The position numbers and the translations under genes were made by a program. Positions 42,871-51,596 of a stretch of 64,000 bases of DNA are shown here, one piece after another; position 1 is the stretch's first letter; each line of letters opens with the position of its first letter. The notes below the pieces were generated by a model. That model saw only the letters and a program-made list of their open reading frames with translations. It did no database searches and was not told the DNA's origin. This stretch comes from Paenibacillus tengchongensis. Lineage in GTDB: Bacteria > Bacillota > Bacilli > Paenibacillales > Paenibacillaceae. The stretch covers positions 62,001 through 126,000 of the forward strand of contig NZ_WACP01000002.1 of the NCBI RefSeq assembly GCF_008973665.1. Reading direction: 5' to 3'.

Positions 42871-42929
42871 GTATTGGTTTAATTTATATAGCCCCCACCA
42901 AAATGAAAAAGACGAAGGAAGGGTCTCTC

Positions 42930-44228
42930 ATGGAGGAAACATTGAAGCTGGTTGTCATCGGGGCAGGATCATCGTATACCCCCGAGCTTATGGAAGGCAT
43001 CATCCTGCATCACCAAGAGCTCCCCGTCGGGCAAGTATGGCTCGTAGACATTGAGGAAGGGAAAGAGAAGCTGCATACCATTGCGGAGCTGAGCAAGCGT
43101 ATGGTTGCTAAGTCCGGTCTGCCGATTACAGTCGTGGAGACGCTGAACCGCAGGGAGGCCATCGCGGGAGCGGACTTTGTCTGCACGCAGATCCGGGTAG
43201 GGATGCTGGAAGCGCGCAAATGGGATGAACTCATTCCGCTTCAGTACAATGTTATCGGCCAGGAAACAACCGGACCGGGAGGAATGATGAAGGGCCTGCG
43301 GACGATTCCGGTCATTCTGGAGATCTGCAAGGATATCGAGGAGCTTGCTCCCGATGCCTGGCTGCTCAATTTCACGAATCCAGCCGGCATGGTGACCGAG
43401 GCGGTTCACAAATATTCTTCGGTCAAGAGTGTAGGCCTGTGCAACTCGCCGATCGGTTTTCAAAAATGGCTCTCCGGGTTCTTCGGGCTTCCAATCGAGA
43501 AGATTTACTCCGAGTTTGTTGGCATCAACCATCTTCACTGGGTATCGGATGTCGTCATTGACGGAGAGAGCAAGCTGCAGGAGCTCATTGACTATCCGCA
43601 GAGCTACAAGGCGAGTAATGTGCCGTTCGATTCCTGGGACCACGCATTCCTGAACGGACTACAGGCGATTCCCTCCTATTATCTGAGCTACTACTATATG
43701 ACGGATGCCATGCTGGAGGAGCAGAAGGAAGCGGCGGCCACGACCGGCTCACGTGCTGAGGTGGTAAAGAAGGTCGAGGAAGAGCTGTTTCAGCTATACC
43801 GGAACGAAGAGCTGAAGGAGAAGCCGAAGCAGCTGGAGCAGCGCGGCGGGGCCTATTACTCGGAGGCGGCCGTACTGCTGATGCGCTCCATTTATAATGA
43901 TTCCCGCGATATCCAGACGCTGAATGTACGCAATGGCGGCATTATCGGCTTCCTGCCGGACGATGCTTCGATTGAAGTGAACTGTATCGTGACCAAGCAA
44001 GGTCCGCTGCCGGTTCCGCTGCGCAAGATTCCGCCGTCCGTCACAGGTCTATTGGCGGCAGTCAAGCAATACGAGAGCCTGACCGTAGAGGCCGCCGTGC
44101 ACGGAGACCGCGATATTGCCCTCCAGGCACTGGTCCATCATCCGCTGGGGCCATCGGTTACTGTGGCGAAGCAGCTGCTGGATGAAATGCTGGAGAAGAA
44201 CAAACCGTACTTGCCGTTATTTCACTAG
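42930..44228 (+). CDS. Glycoside hydrolase family 4, 6-phospho-glycosidase
   Basis: 432 residues from the ATG at 42930 (GAAGGAAGGG upstream); a longer frame from 42849 starts inside the repeat-like leader. The NAD-binding motif is VVIGAGSSYTPEL (8-20). The metal ligands Cys171 (GLCNSP) and His201 (GINHLHW) are present, as is NFTNPAG. GH4 enzymes use NAD+ and Mn2+ and open glycosidic bonds by redox elimination; the NVIGQETTGPGG pattern is that of the 6-phospho-beta-glucosidase branch (LicH/CelF-like). GH4 substrates usually come from PTS import, but here the neighbours are a kinase and an ABC importer. Confidence 0.93.
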   Translation: MEETLKLVVIGAGSSYTPELMEGIILHHQELPVGQVWLVDIEEGKEKLHTIAELSKRMVAKSGLPITVVETLNRREAIAGADFVCTQIRVGMLEARKWDELIPLQYNVIGQETTGPGGMMKGLRTIPVILEICKDIEELAPDAWLLNFTNPAGMVTEAVHKYSSVKSVGLCNSPIGFQKWLSGFFGLPIEKIYSEFVGINHLHWVSDVVIDGESKLQELIDYPQSYKASNVPFDSWDHAFLNGLQAIPSYYLSYYYMTDAMLEEQKEAAATTGSRAEVVKKVEEELFQLYRNEELKEKPKQLEQRGGAYYSEAAVLLMRSIYNDSRDIQTLNVRNGGIIGFLPDDASIEVNCIVTKQGPLPVPLRKIPPSVTGLLAAVKQYESLTVEAAVHGDRDIALQALVHHPLGPSVTVAKQLLDEMLEKNKPYLPLFH

Positions 44229-44252
44229 AGGGCGACAGAGGAGGAAGAGCGG

Positions 44253-45179
44253 ATGAAGGCGGCCGTTAAACCAAATGTATGGAAGAAATTGACCAATCAG
44301 TTGGATTTACAGTCCATGGTTTGGCCGGGAATTATCTTTGTGGCAATATTCAGCTATATCCCGATGTACGGTGTGGTGATGGCGTTTCAGCAGTACGATA
44401 TTTTTAACGGCATTCTGGAAAGCCCCTGGGCCGGATTCATGAATTTCAAAATGTTCTTTGAGGCGCCCGAGTTCTGGAATGTGATGCGAAATACGATTGT
44501 CATCAGCCTGCTGAAGCTGGTCATTACCTTTCCTGCCCCGATCCTGCTTGCGTTGATGCTAAATGAGGTCGGGAATATGGCCTTCAAACGCGTGGTCCAG
44601 ACGGTCAGCTACCTGCCATATTTCCTGTCCTGGGTCATCGTATCCGGCTTTGTATTCTCGCTGTTGTCCGTGGACAACGGAACGGTGAACTTCCTGCTGG
44701 AGCGGCTGAATCTGATCGAGGAGCCGGTGAACTTTCTGGCGATCCCGGAATACTTCTGGTCGATTCTGGTGAGCGTCAATGTGTGGAAGGAGATCGGATT
44801 CGGGAGCATTGTCTACCTGGCTGCGATCGCCGGCGTTGACCCTGCTATGTATGAGGCCGCTTCGATAGACGGCGCAAGCCGGTTTAAGCAAATTTACTTC
44901 ATTACACTCCCCAGTATTGCTCCTGTTATTATCATCTTTATGATTTTGGCCATCGGCAATTTGCTCAGTGCGGGCTTTGAGGACATTCTGCTGCTGGCCA
45001 CCAACCCCATTCTGCGGCCTTACTCCGATGTAATCGACACCTATGTGTACCGTGTGGGGATACTCAATGCCAGATTCTCTTATGCGACAGCGGTAGGGCT
45101 GTTCAAAGCGGTAATCAGTGTAATTCTGCTGGTGACAGCCAACAAGATCGCCCGCCGGGCCGACGTCAGTCTCTGGTAG
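44253..45179 (+). CDS. Sugar ABC transporter permease, LplB-type
   Basis: 308 residues with six membrane helices (first about 20-40: WPGIIFVAIFSYIPMYGVVMAF) and the EAA loop EAASIDGASRFKQIYFITLP (near 205-224) that contacts the ATPase. The LplB/YtcP pair of permeases serves oligosaccharide or uronide uptake in Paenibacillus and Bacillus. No ATPase gene lies in the cluster, so a shared MsmX-type ATPase elsewhere is expected. GGAGG precedes the ATG; the second permease follows after 27 bases. Confidence 0.93.
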   Translation: MKAAVKPNVWKKLTNQLDLQSMVWPGIIFVAIFSYIPMYGVVMAFQQYDIFNGILESPWAGFMNFKMFFEAPEFWNVMRNTIVISLLKLVITFPAPILLALMLNEVGNMAFKRVVQTVSYLPYFLSWVIVSGFVFSLLSVDNGTVNFLLERLNLIEEPVNFLAIPEYFWSILVSVNVWKEIGFGSIVYLAAIAGVDPAMYEAASIDGASRFKQIYFITLPSIAPVIIIFMILAIGNLLSAGFEDILLLATNPILRPYSDVIDTYVYRVGILNARFSYATAVGLFKAVISVILLVTANKIARRADVSLW

Positions 45180-45206
45180 ACCTGCAACCTATAGGAGGGG
45201 TGAACA

Positions 45207-46097
45207 ATGAGACTAAGCCTGGGCGACAAAATGATGCAGCGGACGATCTATCTCCTTTTAACACTGATGTCGGTGATCATGCTCTATCCATTCTGGAACG
45301 CGCTGGTCATCTCCTTTAACCAAGGGAGCGATACGGCGCTCGGCGGCGTAACGCTGTGGCCAAGAGCGTATACACTAGAGAACTATTACATTGTGTTTCA
45401 GGACCACCGCCTGCTGAATTCCTTCATGATTACGATTCTGCGAACCCTGAGCGGCACAGCATTGTCCGTCTTCTTCACGGCCCTGTTAGCCTACGGCATG
45501 TCCAAGAAGACCCTGCTGTTCCGCAAGCAATATATGGTGTTCTTCATGGTCACCATGTTTTTTAGCGGAGGGCTGATCCCCACGTATATGCTGATCCGCG
45601 CGCTGGGAATGCTGGACACCTTCTGGGTGCTGATTATTCCGGGGATCATCAGCGTCTATAACATGATTGTAATCCGCACCTTCTTCGCCGCGCTGCCTGA
45701 CGGGCTGGAGGAATCGGCCAAGATCGACGGCTGCAGCAACTACGGTATTTTCTTTCGGATCGTCATTCCTGTCTCCGGCCCGGTACTCGCTACGATTGCT
45801 TTATTTACGGCGGTGGGTTACTGGAACGACTGGTTTACAGGAGCGATCTATATTACCAAGGACCATCTGCTTCCCATACAGACCCTGCTGCGGCAAATTA
45901 TGAACTCCAACATTATGACCGAAATCGGGTCATCCAATGCCATTGCCCTGGATCATATGAACCGGAACCGTACGGTTACCACGAAGTCGCTGACCATGGC
46001 GACGATGATGATCGCTACGATTCCGATTATTCTAACGTACCCTTTTCTCCAGAAGTATTTCGTTAAGGGTGTGCTCATTGGTTCATTGAAAGAATAG
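45207..46097 (+). CDS. Sugar ABC transporter permease, LplC/YtcP-type
   Basis: 296 residues, six helices, with the EAA loop in EESAKIDGCSNYGIFFRIVIPVS (near 170-192) and the family features VISFNQGSDTALGGVTLWPRAYTLENY near the N-terminus and a C-terminus PFLQKYFVKGVLIGSLKE. This is the standard second permease paired with LplB types. TAGGAGGGG precedes the ATG. Co-transcribed with the genes on both sides. Confidence 0.93.
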   Translation: MRLSLGDKMMQRTIYLLLTLMSVIMLYPFWNALVISFNQGSDTALGGVTLWPRAYTLENYYIVFQDHRLLNSFMITILRTLSGTALSVFFTALLAYGMSKKTLLFRKQYMVFFMVTMFFSGGLIPTYMLIRALGMLDTFWVLIIPGIISVYNMIVIRTFFAALPDGLEESAKIDGCSNYGIFFRIVIPVSGPVLATIALFTAVGYWNDWFTGAIYITKDHLLPIQTLLRQIMNSNIMTEIGSSNAIALDHMNRNRTVTTKSLTMATMMIATIPIILTYPFLQKYFVKGVLIGSLKE

Positions 46098-46131
46098 CAG
46101 TCTCCATCTTGTATAGAAAGAAGGGAAACGA

Positions 46132-47778
46132 ATGCGCAATCGCTTAAAAGGGGTATCGCTTCTGACAGTCTCTCTGCTGCTGCTTCTTACGGCCTGCAGC
46201 GGAGGCGGGAATTCTGACGCATCGCAGAATACAAGCGGAGGAAATTCGGATAACACGGCAGCCGCTGATGACGGCAGCGGAATTAAACCCACTACCTTCA
46301 GCTTCTATGGAAACTATGACTGGCTTACGACAGCACCTTGGGGAGACAATGAGGCAACGAAATGGATTCAGGAGAACCGGAAGGTTACGGTGGAACCGAT
46401 ACAATCCGGAGGGGCGTCGGCGGAGAAGCTGAACACGATGATTGTCAGCGGACAATTGCCGGATGTCATCTTCACGGACCGGGGATCCACTGTGGAACGG
46501 CTGGTGCAGGCCGGAAGACTTGTTGCGCTGGATGATTATTATGAGAAGTATCCAAACTTTAAGAAATATGTTAAAGAGTCCACCCTGAACCTGCTGCGCT
46601 CCGAGGACGGCAAGATCTATCAGATCCCGAACTGGTATACCTCCGGGCAATTTGGCAACGGCGGCTGGATGGTCAATAAAGATATTTACAACGCGCTCGG
46701 CAAACCGAAGCTGGAAACCTTCGACGATCTGTATCAGTATCTGCTTCAGGTACGCGACAAGTATCCGGATGTGGTGCCGCTGGAGGTCGGTGAGAAGGGG
46801 GCAGGGCTTGAAATTATGTACGGCGGCTTCCGGGAGAATGCCACCAGCAAATTCATTTCCCTGCTGGGCTATCCGGAAGGCGACAAGCTGCTTCCGATTT
46901 ATGATGATCCTGCTTTTGAGGAAATGATGCTCTATATCAATAAGCTGTTCCGTGAACGGCTGATTACCCAGGACGCGCTGCAGCAGACCCAGGATGCGGT
47001 TAAAGAAAAGGTAAATACTGGGCGGGTAGCGGTCATGGTCGAATCCAACATCACGACGTACGGAGCGGAAGGACACCGGGCGCTGACGGCAAGCAATCCG
47101 GACAGCGGCTATGAAATTATCTGGCCGGTGCATAAAGCCGGATTAGATAAAACACAGGTGTTTGTCAGCGGCTTTGAGACGCTGGGCTGGAACGTTAATG
47201 TCATTACGAAGAACGCCAAGGACCCGGAGGCCATCTTCGCTTACTTTGACTGGATTACGGGTCCGGAGGGACAGAAGGTGCTCTTCTTCGGTCCGAAGGG
47301 CTTGTACTGGGATGAAGAGGATGCGGACGGAGCTCCGATTCCGAACGAGAAATACAAGACAACATCAGCCAACGAGCGTACGGAAACGATGCGCAAATTC
47401 GAGGACTTTAACTGGGCGGGCAATACGACCTTTATCGATACGGCCAAGATGGCCCTCGAAGCCTCGCTGTCTGCCAACCAGAAATCATGGGAGACTGTGG
47501 CGCAGTCCACGGTGACCTGGAAGACTGCGCTCGACATTACGGAGTTCGTCAATACCGACCCGGTTCCGGATACGGAGGCCGGCATCATCGCCCAGAATAT
47601 TCAGGATATTCATACCCTGGCTTTCGCGCAGATGGTGCAGGCGAAGTCGGATGAAGAGGTGCTGTCGGCGCTGGAGACGGCGAAGAAGAACGCCAATAAA
47701 GCCGGGCTGGATAAGCTGCTGCAGTTCAAGACGGAAAGATGGCAGGAGAATGTCAAGAAGATCAACGCAACGAAATAA
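46132..47778 (+). CDS. Sugar-binding lipoprotein of the ABC importer (LplA-like)
   Basis: 548 residues. Signal peptide with lipobox LTAC (Cys22), then a low-complexity Ser/Gly/Asn linker (to about 45) and a large type-I solute-binding domain (FSFYGNYDWLTTAPWGDNEATKW... and LPDVIFTDRGSTVERLVQAGRLVALDDYYEKYP). The length (over 500 residues) is that of LplA/YtcQ-type receptors for oligosaccharides rather than monosaccharides. Membrane-anchored on the outer face and delivers sugar to the LplB/LplC permeases. AGAAGG precedes the ATG. Confidence 0.93.
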   Translation: MRNRLKGVSLLTVSLLLLLTACSGGGNSDASQNTSGGNSDNTAAADDGSGIKPTTFSFYGNYDWLTTAPWGDNEATKWIQENRKVTVEPIQSGGASAEKLNTMIVSGQLPDVIFTDRGSTVERLVQAGRLVALDDYYEKYPNFKKYVKESTLNLLRSEDGKIYQIPNWYTSGQFGNGGWMVNKDIYNALGKPKLETFDDLYQYLLQVRDKYPDVVPLEVGEKGAGLEIMYGGFRENATSKFISLLGYPEGDKLLPIYDDPAFEEMMLYINKLFRERLITQDALQQTQDAVKEKVNTGRVAVMVESNITTYGAEGHRALTASNPDSGYEIIWPVHKAGLDKTQVFVSGFETLGWNVNVITKNAKDPEAIFAYFDWITGPEGQKVLFFGPKGLYWDEEDADGAPIPNEKYKTTSANERTETMRKFEDFNWAGNTTFIDTAKMALEASLSANQKSWETVAQSTVTWKTALDITEFVNTDPVPDTEAGIIAQNIQDIHTLAFAQMVQAKSDEEVLSALETAKKNANKAGLDKLLQFKTERWQENVKKINATK

Positions 47779-47823
47779 TTCTTGTTTGCAAGCTGAATAA
47801 GACTATTTTATGGAGGCGGGAAT

Positions 47824-49557
47824 ATGACATTTGCACTGAAAACGAAGCTCATGGCCGGGTTAAGCTTGGTGCTGGTTTCTTCGATAGCGGGTGCTGCTGT
47901 TCCGGTTCAGGCTGCGGAGGGGGAGAATCCCCCTTTTGAAACGGAGGTTATTGTAAGAACGGTAAACCAGTTCAGAAACACGGCGGATGTCCATAATTTT
48001 GTGGCCATGGCCGAGCGTTATGGCGTCGATGTCATCAGCATGAATGTGAAGCAGGATGAAGATGATGAGGTTCCGTCCGGGCGGGTCTTCTACCAGAGTG
48101 ATATTGCCCCGATCGCGCAGGGCTACGAGAATTTCGATGCCCTGCAGGAAGTGATTACGGCAGCTCATGCGGCAGGAATTAAGGTTCATGCCTGGATTCC
48201 CCAGTTCCATGATCAGGAGGCCTTCCTGAAGCATGAGGAATGGCAGATGCAGGCGCTTGTGGACGGGGTACAGACTCCGTTTACGGGCGCGAACGGCAAC
48301 GAATACTTCGTCAATCCGATTCACCATGAAGTGCAGGCCTATGAGCGCTCCATCATTGAGGAAGTAATCGAGAATTATCCGGTTGACGGCGTGGTGCTGG
48401 ACTGGATCCGCTTCGATAATTACAACATGGACGTCAGCGATTACACGGTGGACAAATATGAGGCGGAGTTCGGGTATTCACCGCTCACGATTGATTTCGC
48501 TGCCGATTCAGCGCGTCGGCAGCAATGGAATACATGGCGGACCGAGCAAATCGGCCAGTATGTAGGCGATATCCGTGACGATATTTCCCAGTCCTCCAAT
48601 CCGGATATGCAGCTTGGCGTATATATTCTGCCGCCGGAGTTTATTGAGGTGGGGCAGAATGTAGCCGAGTTCAAGGACTACATTGATTTTGTCGCCCCGA
48701 TGGCGTACTTTGACGATTGGGACTTCGACAGCGACTGGGTGTACAGCACGGAGTACGGCATCCTGAAGGATACGAGCGACCGGATCAGCGGCACCGGGGT
48801 GGCCATTGTGCCGACGCTGGACAATGACTGGACCGATGATGAATATCAGGAGATTTATCAGGGAATCCGCGAGAACTATCCGGACGTGCAGCGCTTATCG
48901 TTCTTTGCCTATGGAACCTGGCCGGAAAGCGAGCTGGCCAAAATCAATGAGCGCATCACCTGGCCGACACCGGACTGGTCCACTCCGGGTGAACAGGACT
49001 ATCCGGCTCAGCTGCCGGCAGGCTGGAAGGCCAGAAATATCGGCTCCATGCCGGGGAATACCACCTACAATACATCCAAGAAGCAATTTACGCTGAGCAG
49101 CACCTCCACGGATATTTGGGGCCGGGCGGATCAGCTGAATTATGTCTATAAGCCAGTGAAAGACGATGCGGAGATCGTGGTTCAGGTGCGGTCGGCAGAG
49201 CGTATGAACGGCTGGGCCAAGGCCGGCGTCATGATCCGCGAGTCGCTGGTCAACAGTGCGAAGCATGCCGATATGATGCTTACACCCGAGAATGGCGCCA
49301 CCTTCCAGTATCGCACAGAGGCTGCAGGCAGCACGGTCGACCAGACCGCGGATGCCGCTGCTCCCAGCTGGCTGAAGCTGAGCCGCAAGGGCAATACCTT
49401 CACCGGCTCCATCTCATCGGACGGCAAGCGCTGGCAGAAGGTCGGCAGCGTGCAGATTCCGATGAGCCGCCAGGTGTACATCGGCCTGGCGCTCAGCAAT
49501 CCGGGAGACGATGCGCGGAACAAGGCTGTGTTTGGAAGTGTGAGTATTACGGACTAA
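47824..49557 (+). CDS. Secreted glycosyl-hydrolase-like protein (GHL10-type) with C-terminal beta-sandwich
   Basis: 577 residues. Signal peptide ending VPVQAA (about residue 31), then a TIM barrel (about 40-385) with VIVRTVNQFRNTADVHNFV, GIKVHAWIPQF, VNPIHHEVQAYE and VDGVVLDWIRFDNYN, the pattern of glycosyl hydrolase-like families GHL10/DUF187. Asp and Glu residues in DWIRFD and near PEFIE are candidate catalysts. Residues ~400-577 form a jelly-roll (GWAKAGVMIRESL, YIGLALSNPG) like DUF1349/LamG domains. Placed after the binding protein, it probably trims the polysaccharide whose products are imported; the substrate is unknown. Confidence 0.82.
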   Translation: MTFALKTKLMAGLSLVLVSSIAGAAVPVQAAEGENPPFETEVIVRTVNQFRNTADVHNFVAMAERYGVDVISMNVKQDEDDEVPSGRVFYQSDIAPIAQGYENFDALQEVITAAHAAGIKVHAWIPQFHDQEAFLKHEEWQMQALVDGVQTPFTGANGNEYFVNPIHHEVQAYERSIIEEVIENYPVDGVVLDWIRFDNYNMDVSDYTVDKYEAEFGYSPLTIDFAADSARRQQWNTWRTEQIGQYVGDIRDDISQSSNPDMQLGVYILPPEFIEVGQNVAEFKDYIDFVAPMAYFDDWDFDSDWVYSTEYGILKDTSDRISGTGVAIVPTLDNDWTDDEYQEIYQGIRENYPDVQRLSFFAYGTWPESELAKINERITWPTPDWSTPGEQDYPAQLPAGWKARNIGSMPGNTTYNTSKKQFTLSSTSTDIWGRADQLNYVYKPVKDDAEIVVQVRSAERMNGWAKAGVMIRESLVNSAKHADMMLTPENGATFQYRTEAAGSTVDQTADAAAPSWLKLSRKGNTFTGSISSDGKRWQKVGSVQIPMSRQVYIGLALSNPGDDARNKAVFGSVSITD

Positions 49558-49585
49558 GGCATAGATACACTTGTCTGGCGGCAGC

Positions 49586-49636
49586 CCCTGCCACTGCCCT
49601 TCGTATAGAAGGGCGTGACAGGGGTGTTTGGTTTTA
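49586..49636 (+). terminator. Terminator of the sugar cluster
   Basis: CCCCTGCCACTGCCCTT and AAGGGCGTGACAGGGG form a long stem around CGTATAG, followed by TGTTTGGTTTT. Confidence 0.8.
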
Positions 49637-49770
49637 AGGAGTACGTTAAGGCGAAAATGTCTGAAATTATTCCAAAATACCCCTTGGCAGGGTAGAACTC
49701 CAACAATGTTCCACGGTATAGTGGAGAAGGAATAAAGCCATTCGATTCTGTAGGGGAGAGGATTCGTCAA

Positions 49771-50250
49771 ATGAATCAAACGTACCGCAAACGCAACTCG
49801 ACAGCTTTTACACTGGTATCTTATTTTGCCTTGGGGGCGGGACTCTTCCTATTCTGTCTGGGGGTGTACAACGACAACTGGGAATTGAATGTGAAAGGGT
49901 ACTATCTGCTGTGTATGGTGCTGATTACGATCAGCTGTATTCTCATGCAGAAGGTAGTCCGGGACAATTCGGAGGATAAAGAAATGCGTCTTGAGAATCC
50001 CAGACACCGGATGCGCAACACAGCGGCTTTCACCGGTATGGCGATTGCCGGGCTGGTCATCGGGTATGCCATGTTTTTCATTGGCCTGTATAACGCTCCA
50101 TTCCAGTTAAATGTGAAAGGCTATTACATCGCGGTTATTCTGCTCATCTCCTACAGCGCCATCGGCGTGCAGAAGGTGACCAGGGATAACGCAGAAGACA
50201 AGGAGATCCTTGCCGAGCAGGAAGCAAGACGGGAATTTCATCAGGGGTAG
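49771..50250 (+). CDS. YiaA/YiaB-type two-helix repeat membrane protein
   Basis: 159 residues made of two similar halves, each with two membrane helices and the shared pattern NVKGYY and KV-RDN-EDKE (first half ending near residue 70, second near 148). This is the YiaAB two-helix domain, duplicated as in E. coli YiaA. The function of the family is unknown. GGGGAGAGG lies upstream of the ATG. Monocistronic, with a terminator following. Confidence 0.88.
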   Translation: MNQTYRKRNSTAFTLVSYFALGAGLFLFCLGVYNDNWELNVKGYYLLCMVLITISCILMQKVVRDNSEDKEMRLENPRHRMRNTAAFTGMAIAGLVIGYAMFFIGLYNAPFQLNVKGYYIAVILLISYSAIGVQKVTRDNAEDKEILAEQEARREFHQG

Positions 50251-50275
50251 AGACAACGCAGATACATAACAGGGA

Positions 50276-50303
50276 AGTCCATCGCAGGATGGGCTTTTTT
50301 CTA
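50276..50303 (+). terminator. Terminator of the YiaA-like gene
   Basis: AGTCCATC-GCAG-GATGGGCT followed by six T residues. Confidence 0.85.
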
Positions 50304-50415
50304 TTGAGCAAATGACCGGCTACACTCCGATGTTAACGAACTTTAGATAAGGCCTTGTTTGCCCATTGCATCGGGGTTAAGTATAAAGCAAGACAACTAC
50401 GGCGGGAGGTGTACT

Positions 50416-50685
50416 ATGGGAAACCTGTGGATGGCCTTTGTCTATCCCGGCAGCTTCTTGTGTCTGCTCGGAGCCGTGCTGCTCATTATCGGTTACCAGC
50501 GGCGGCGTACCGGCCAGCGCACCGGTCAGGAAGGCGTGGCAGCGAAGCCCGGACCGCCTGCACCCGGCGGACCCGGCACCGCAACGTTTCAGCGCGAAGC
50601 CGGATATTCGCTAGCAGGAGGTGTTTTATTGGGCATTGGCGTACTCCTGCTGGCTGTACTTGGTGTTACGTCACTCTTTGACTAA
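50416..50685 (+). CDS. Small membrane protein, unknown function
   Basis: 89 residues from the ATG at 50416 (GGGAGGTG upstream; the longer frame from 50359 includes that site and is unlikely). Two membrane helices (about 5-26 and 63-85) flank a basic then Pro/Gly-rich loop (GYQRRRTGQRTGQEG, GPPAPGGPG). I do not recognise a family. Flanked by terminators on both sides, so it is expressed alone. Confidence 0.6.
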   Translation: MGNLWMAFVYPGSFLCLLGAVLLIIGYQRRRTGQRTGQEGVAAKPGPPAPGGPGTATFQREAGYSLAGGVLLGIGVLLLAVLGVTSLFD

Positions 50686-50704
50686 ATATCCTCATATAGA
50701 GAAA

Positions 50705-50749
50705 AGAGTTGTTGCGGGCGAAGGCTGCCGGGGAACAGCTCTTTTTTTG
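50705..50749 (+). terminator. Terminator after the small membrane protein
   Basis: AGAGTTGTT (50705-50713) pairs with AACAGCTCT (50734-50742), allowing one G-T pair, followed by seven T residues. Confidence 0.75.
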
Positions 50750-50797
50750 TGCGGTGAGAATAAGATCGGATTTATCCTGCGGCCAGGAAAACCAGGC

Positions 50798-50862
50798 TTG
50801 CAATCAGCCGGAGCATCGTTTATATTGTTAGTAACAAAATGAAAATATCAATAAGTTACTAA
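50798..50862 (+). promoter_or_regulatory. NAD-salvage operon promoter with NrtR-like dyads
   Basis: -35 TTGCAA (50798-50803), 17-base spacer, -10 TATATT (50821-50826). Immediately after lies TTGTTA-G-TAACAA (50825-50837), and TTAGTAAC (50828-50835) recurs inverted as GTTACTAA (50855-50862). The operator is likely read by the Nudix-HTH protein encoded in the same operon. Confidence 0.65.
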
Positions 50863-50918
50863 GAGTGTCGTCCAGGGATTCGCAGCAAGACCAATCAGGG
50901 AAAATGGAGGGATGCAAT

Positions 50919-51596
50919 ATGAAGAAAGCTCTGGGAAGCTGGAAGCTGTTCGAGCTCGTCTGGCTGGTGGCTTTTACGGGGATTGCCGTCGTGTTTACGG
51001 TGTTATCGGGGGATTCTCTATTCGGATTTACGGTCTTTATTACCGGAGTGCTGTGCGTGGTGCTGACGGCCAAGGGCAAGCTGATGAGCTATGTGTTCGG
51101 CATGTATAACACCTTCGGCTACGCCTATCTGGCTTATATCAACGGATTGTTCGGCGAGGTGATGCTGAATCTGCTGTTCTTCGTTCCGATGAATGTGATC
51201 GGCTTTTACATGTGGCGGAAGAATCTGACGGACGGCAAGCTGTCCATGCGCCAGATGGAGCTGAGAGGCATGCTTCTCGTCGGGGCAGTATGCATTGCCG
51301 GCTGTCTGCTGCTGGGGTTCGGCTTATCGTTCATTGCCGGGCAGAACTCGCCTTACATCGATGCCATTACAACGGTGTTATCCATTGTGGCTACCCTCTT
51401 AATGGTGCGGCGGTTCAAGGAGCAATGGCTGGTGTATATCGTGCTGAATATGTTCACAGTGCTGCTGTGGATCATCCGGACGGCGGAGGGCAGCGGCGAA
51501 GGCCCGCTGATGATCGTCATGTGGAGCGCGTACCTGATCAACGCGGTATACGGCTACTATAATTGGAATAAAGGCGCTAAGGAGGCACTGGCATGA
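50919..51596 (+). CDS. pnuC: Nicotinamide riboside transporter PnuC
   Basis: 225 residues from the ATG at 50919 (GGAGGG upstream). Seven to eight membrane helices; PnuC features include MSYVFGMYNTFGYAYLAYINGLFGEVMLN, PMNVIGFYMWRKN and the late FTVLLWIIRTAEG and YLINAVYGYYNW. PnuC proteins pass nicotinamide riboside by facilitated diffusion, trapped by phosphorylation inside. The next gene, a NadR-type kinase, overlaps by four bases (ATGA), so transport and trapping are coupled at translation. Confidence 0.93.
   Translation: MKKALGSWKLFELVWLVAFTGIAVVFTVLSGDSLFGFTVFITGVLCVVLTAKGKLMSYVFGMYNTFGYAYLAYINGLFGEVMLNLLFFVPMNVIGFYMWRKNLTDGKLSMRQMELRGMLLVGAVCIAGCLLLGFGLSFIAGQNSPYIDAITTVLSIVATLLMVRRFKEQWLVYIVLNMFTVLLWIIRTAEGSGEGPLMIVMWSAYLINAVYGYYNWNKGAKEALA

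Noticed and set aside
46144..47133. 329-residue minus-strand frame opposite the binding lipoprotein
   Set aside because: The plus-strand lipoprotein has a lipobox, ribosome-binding site and operon context; the antisense frame has none.
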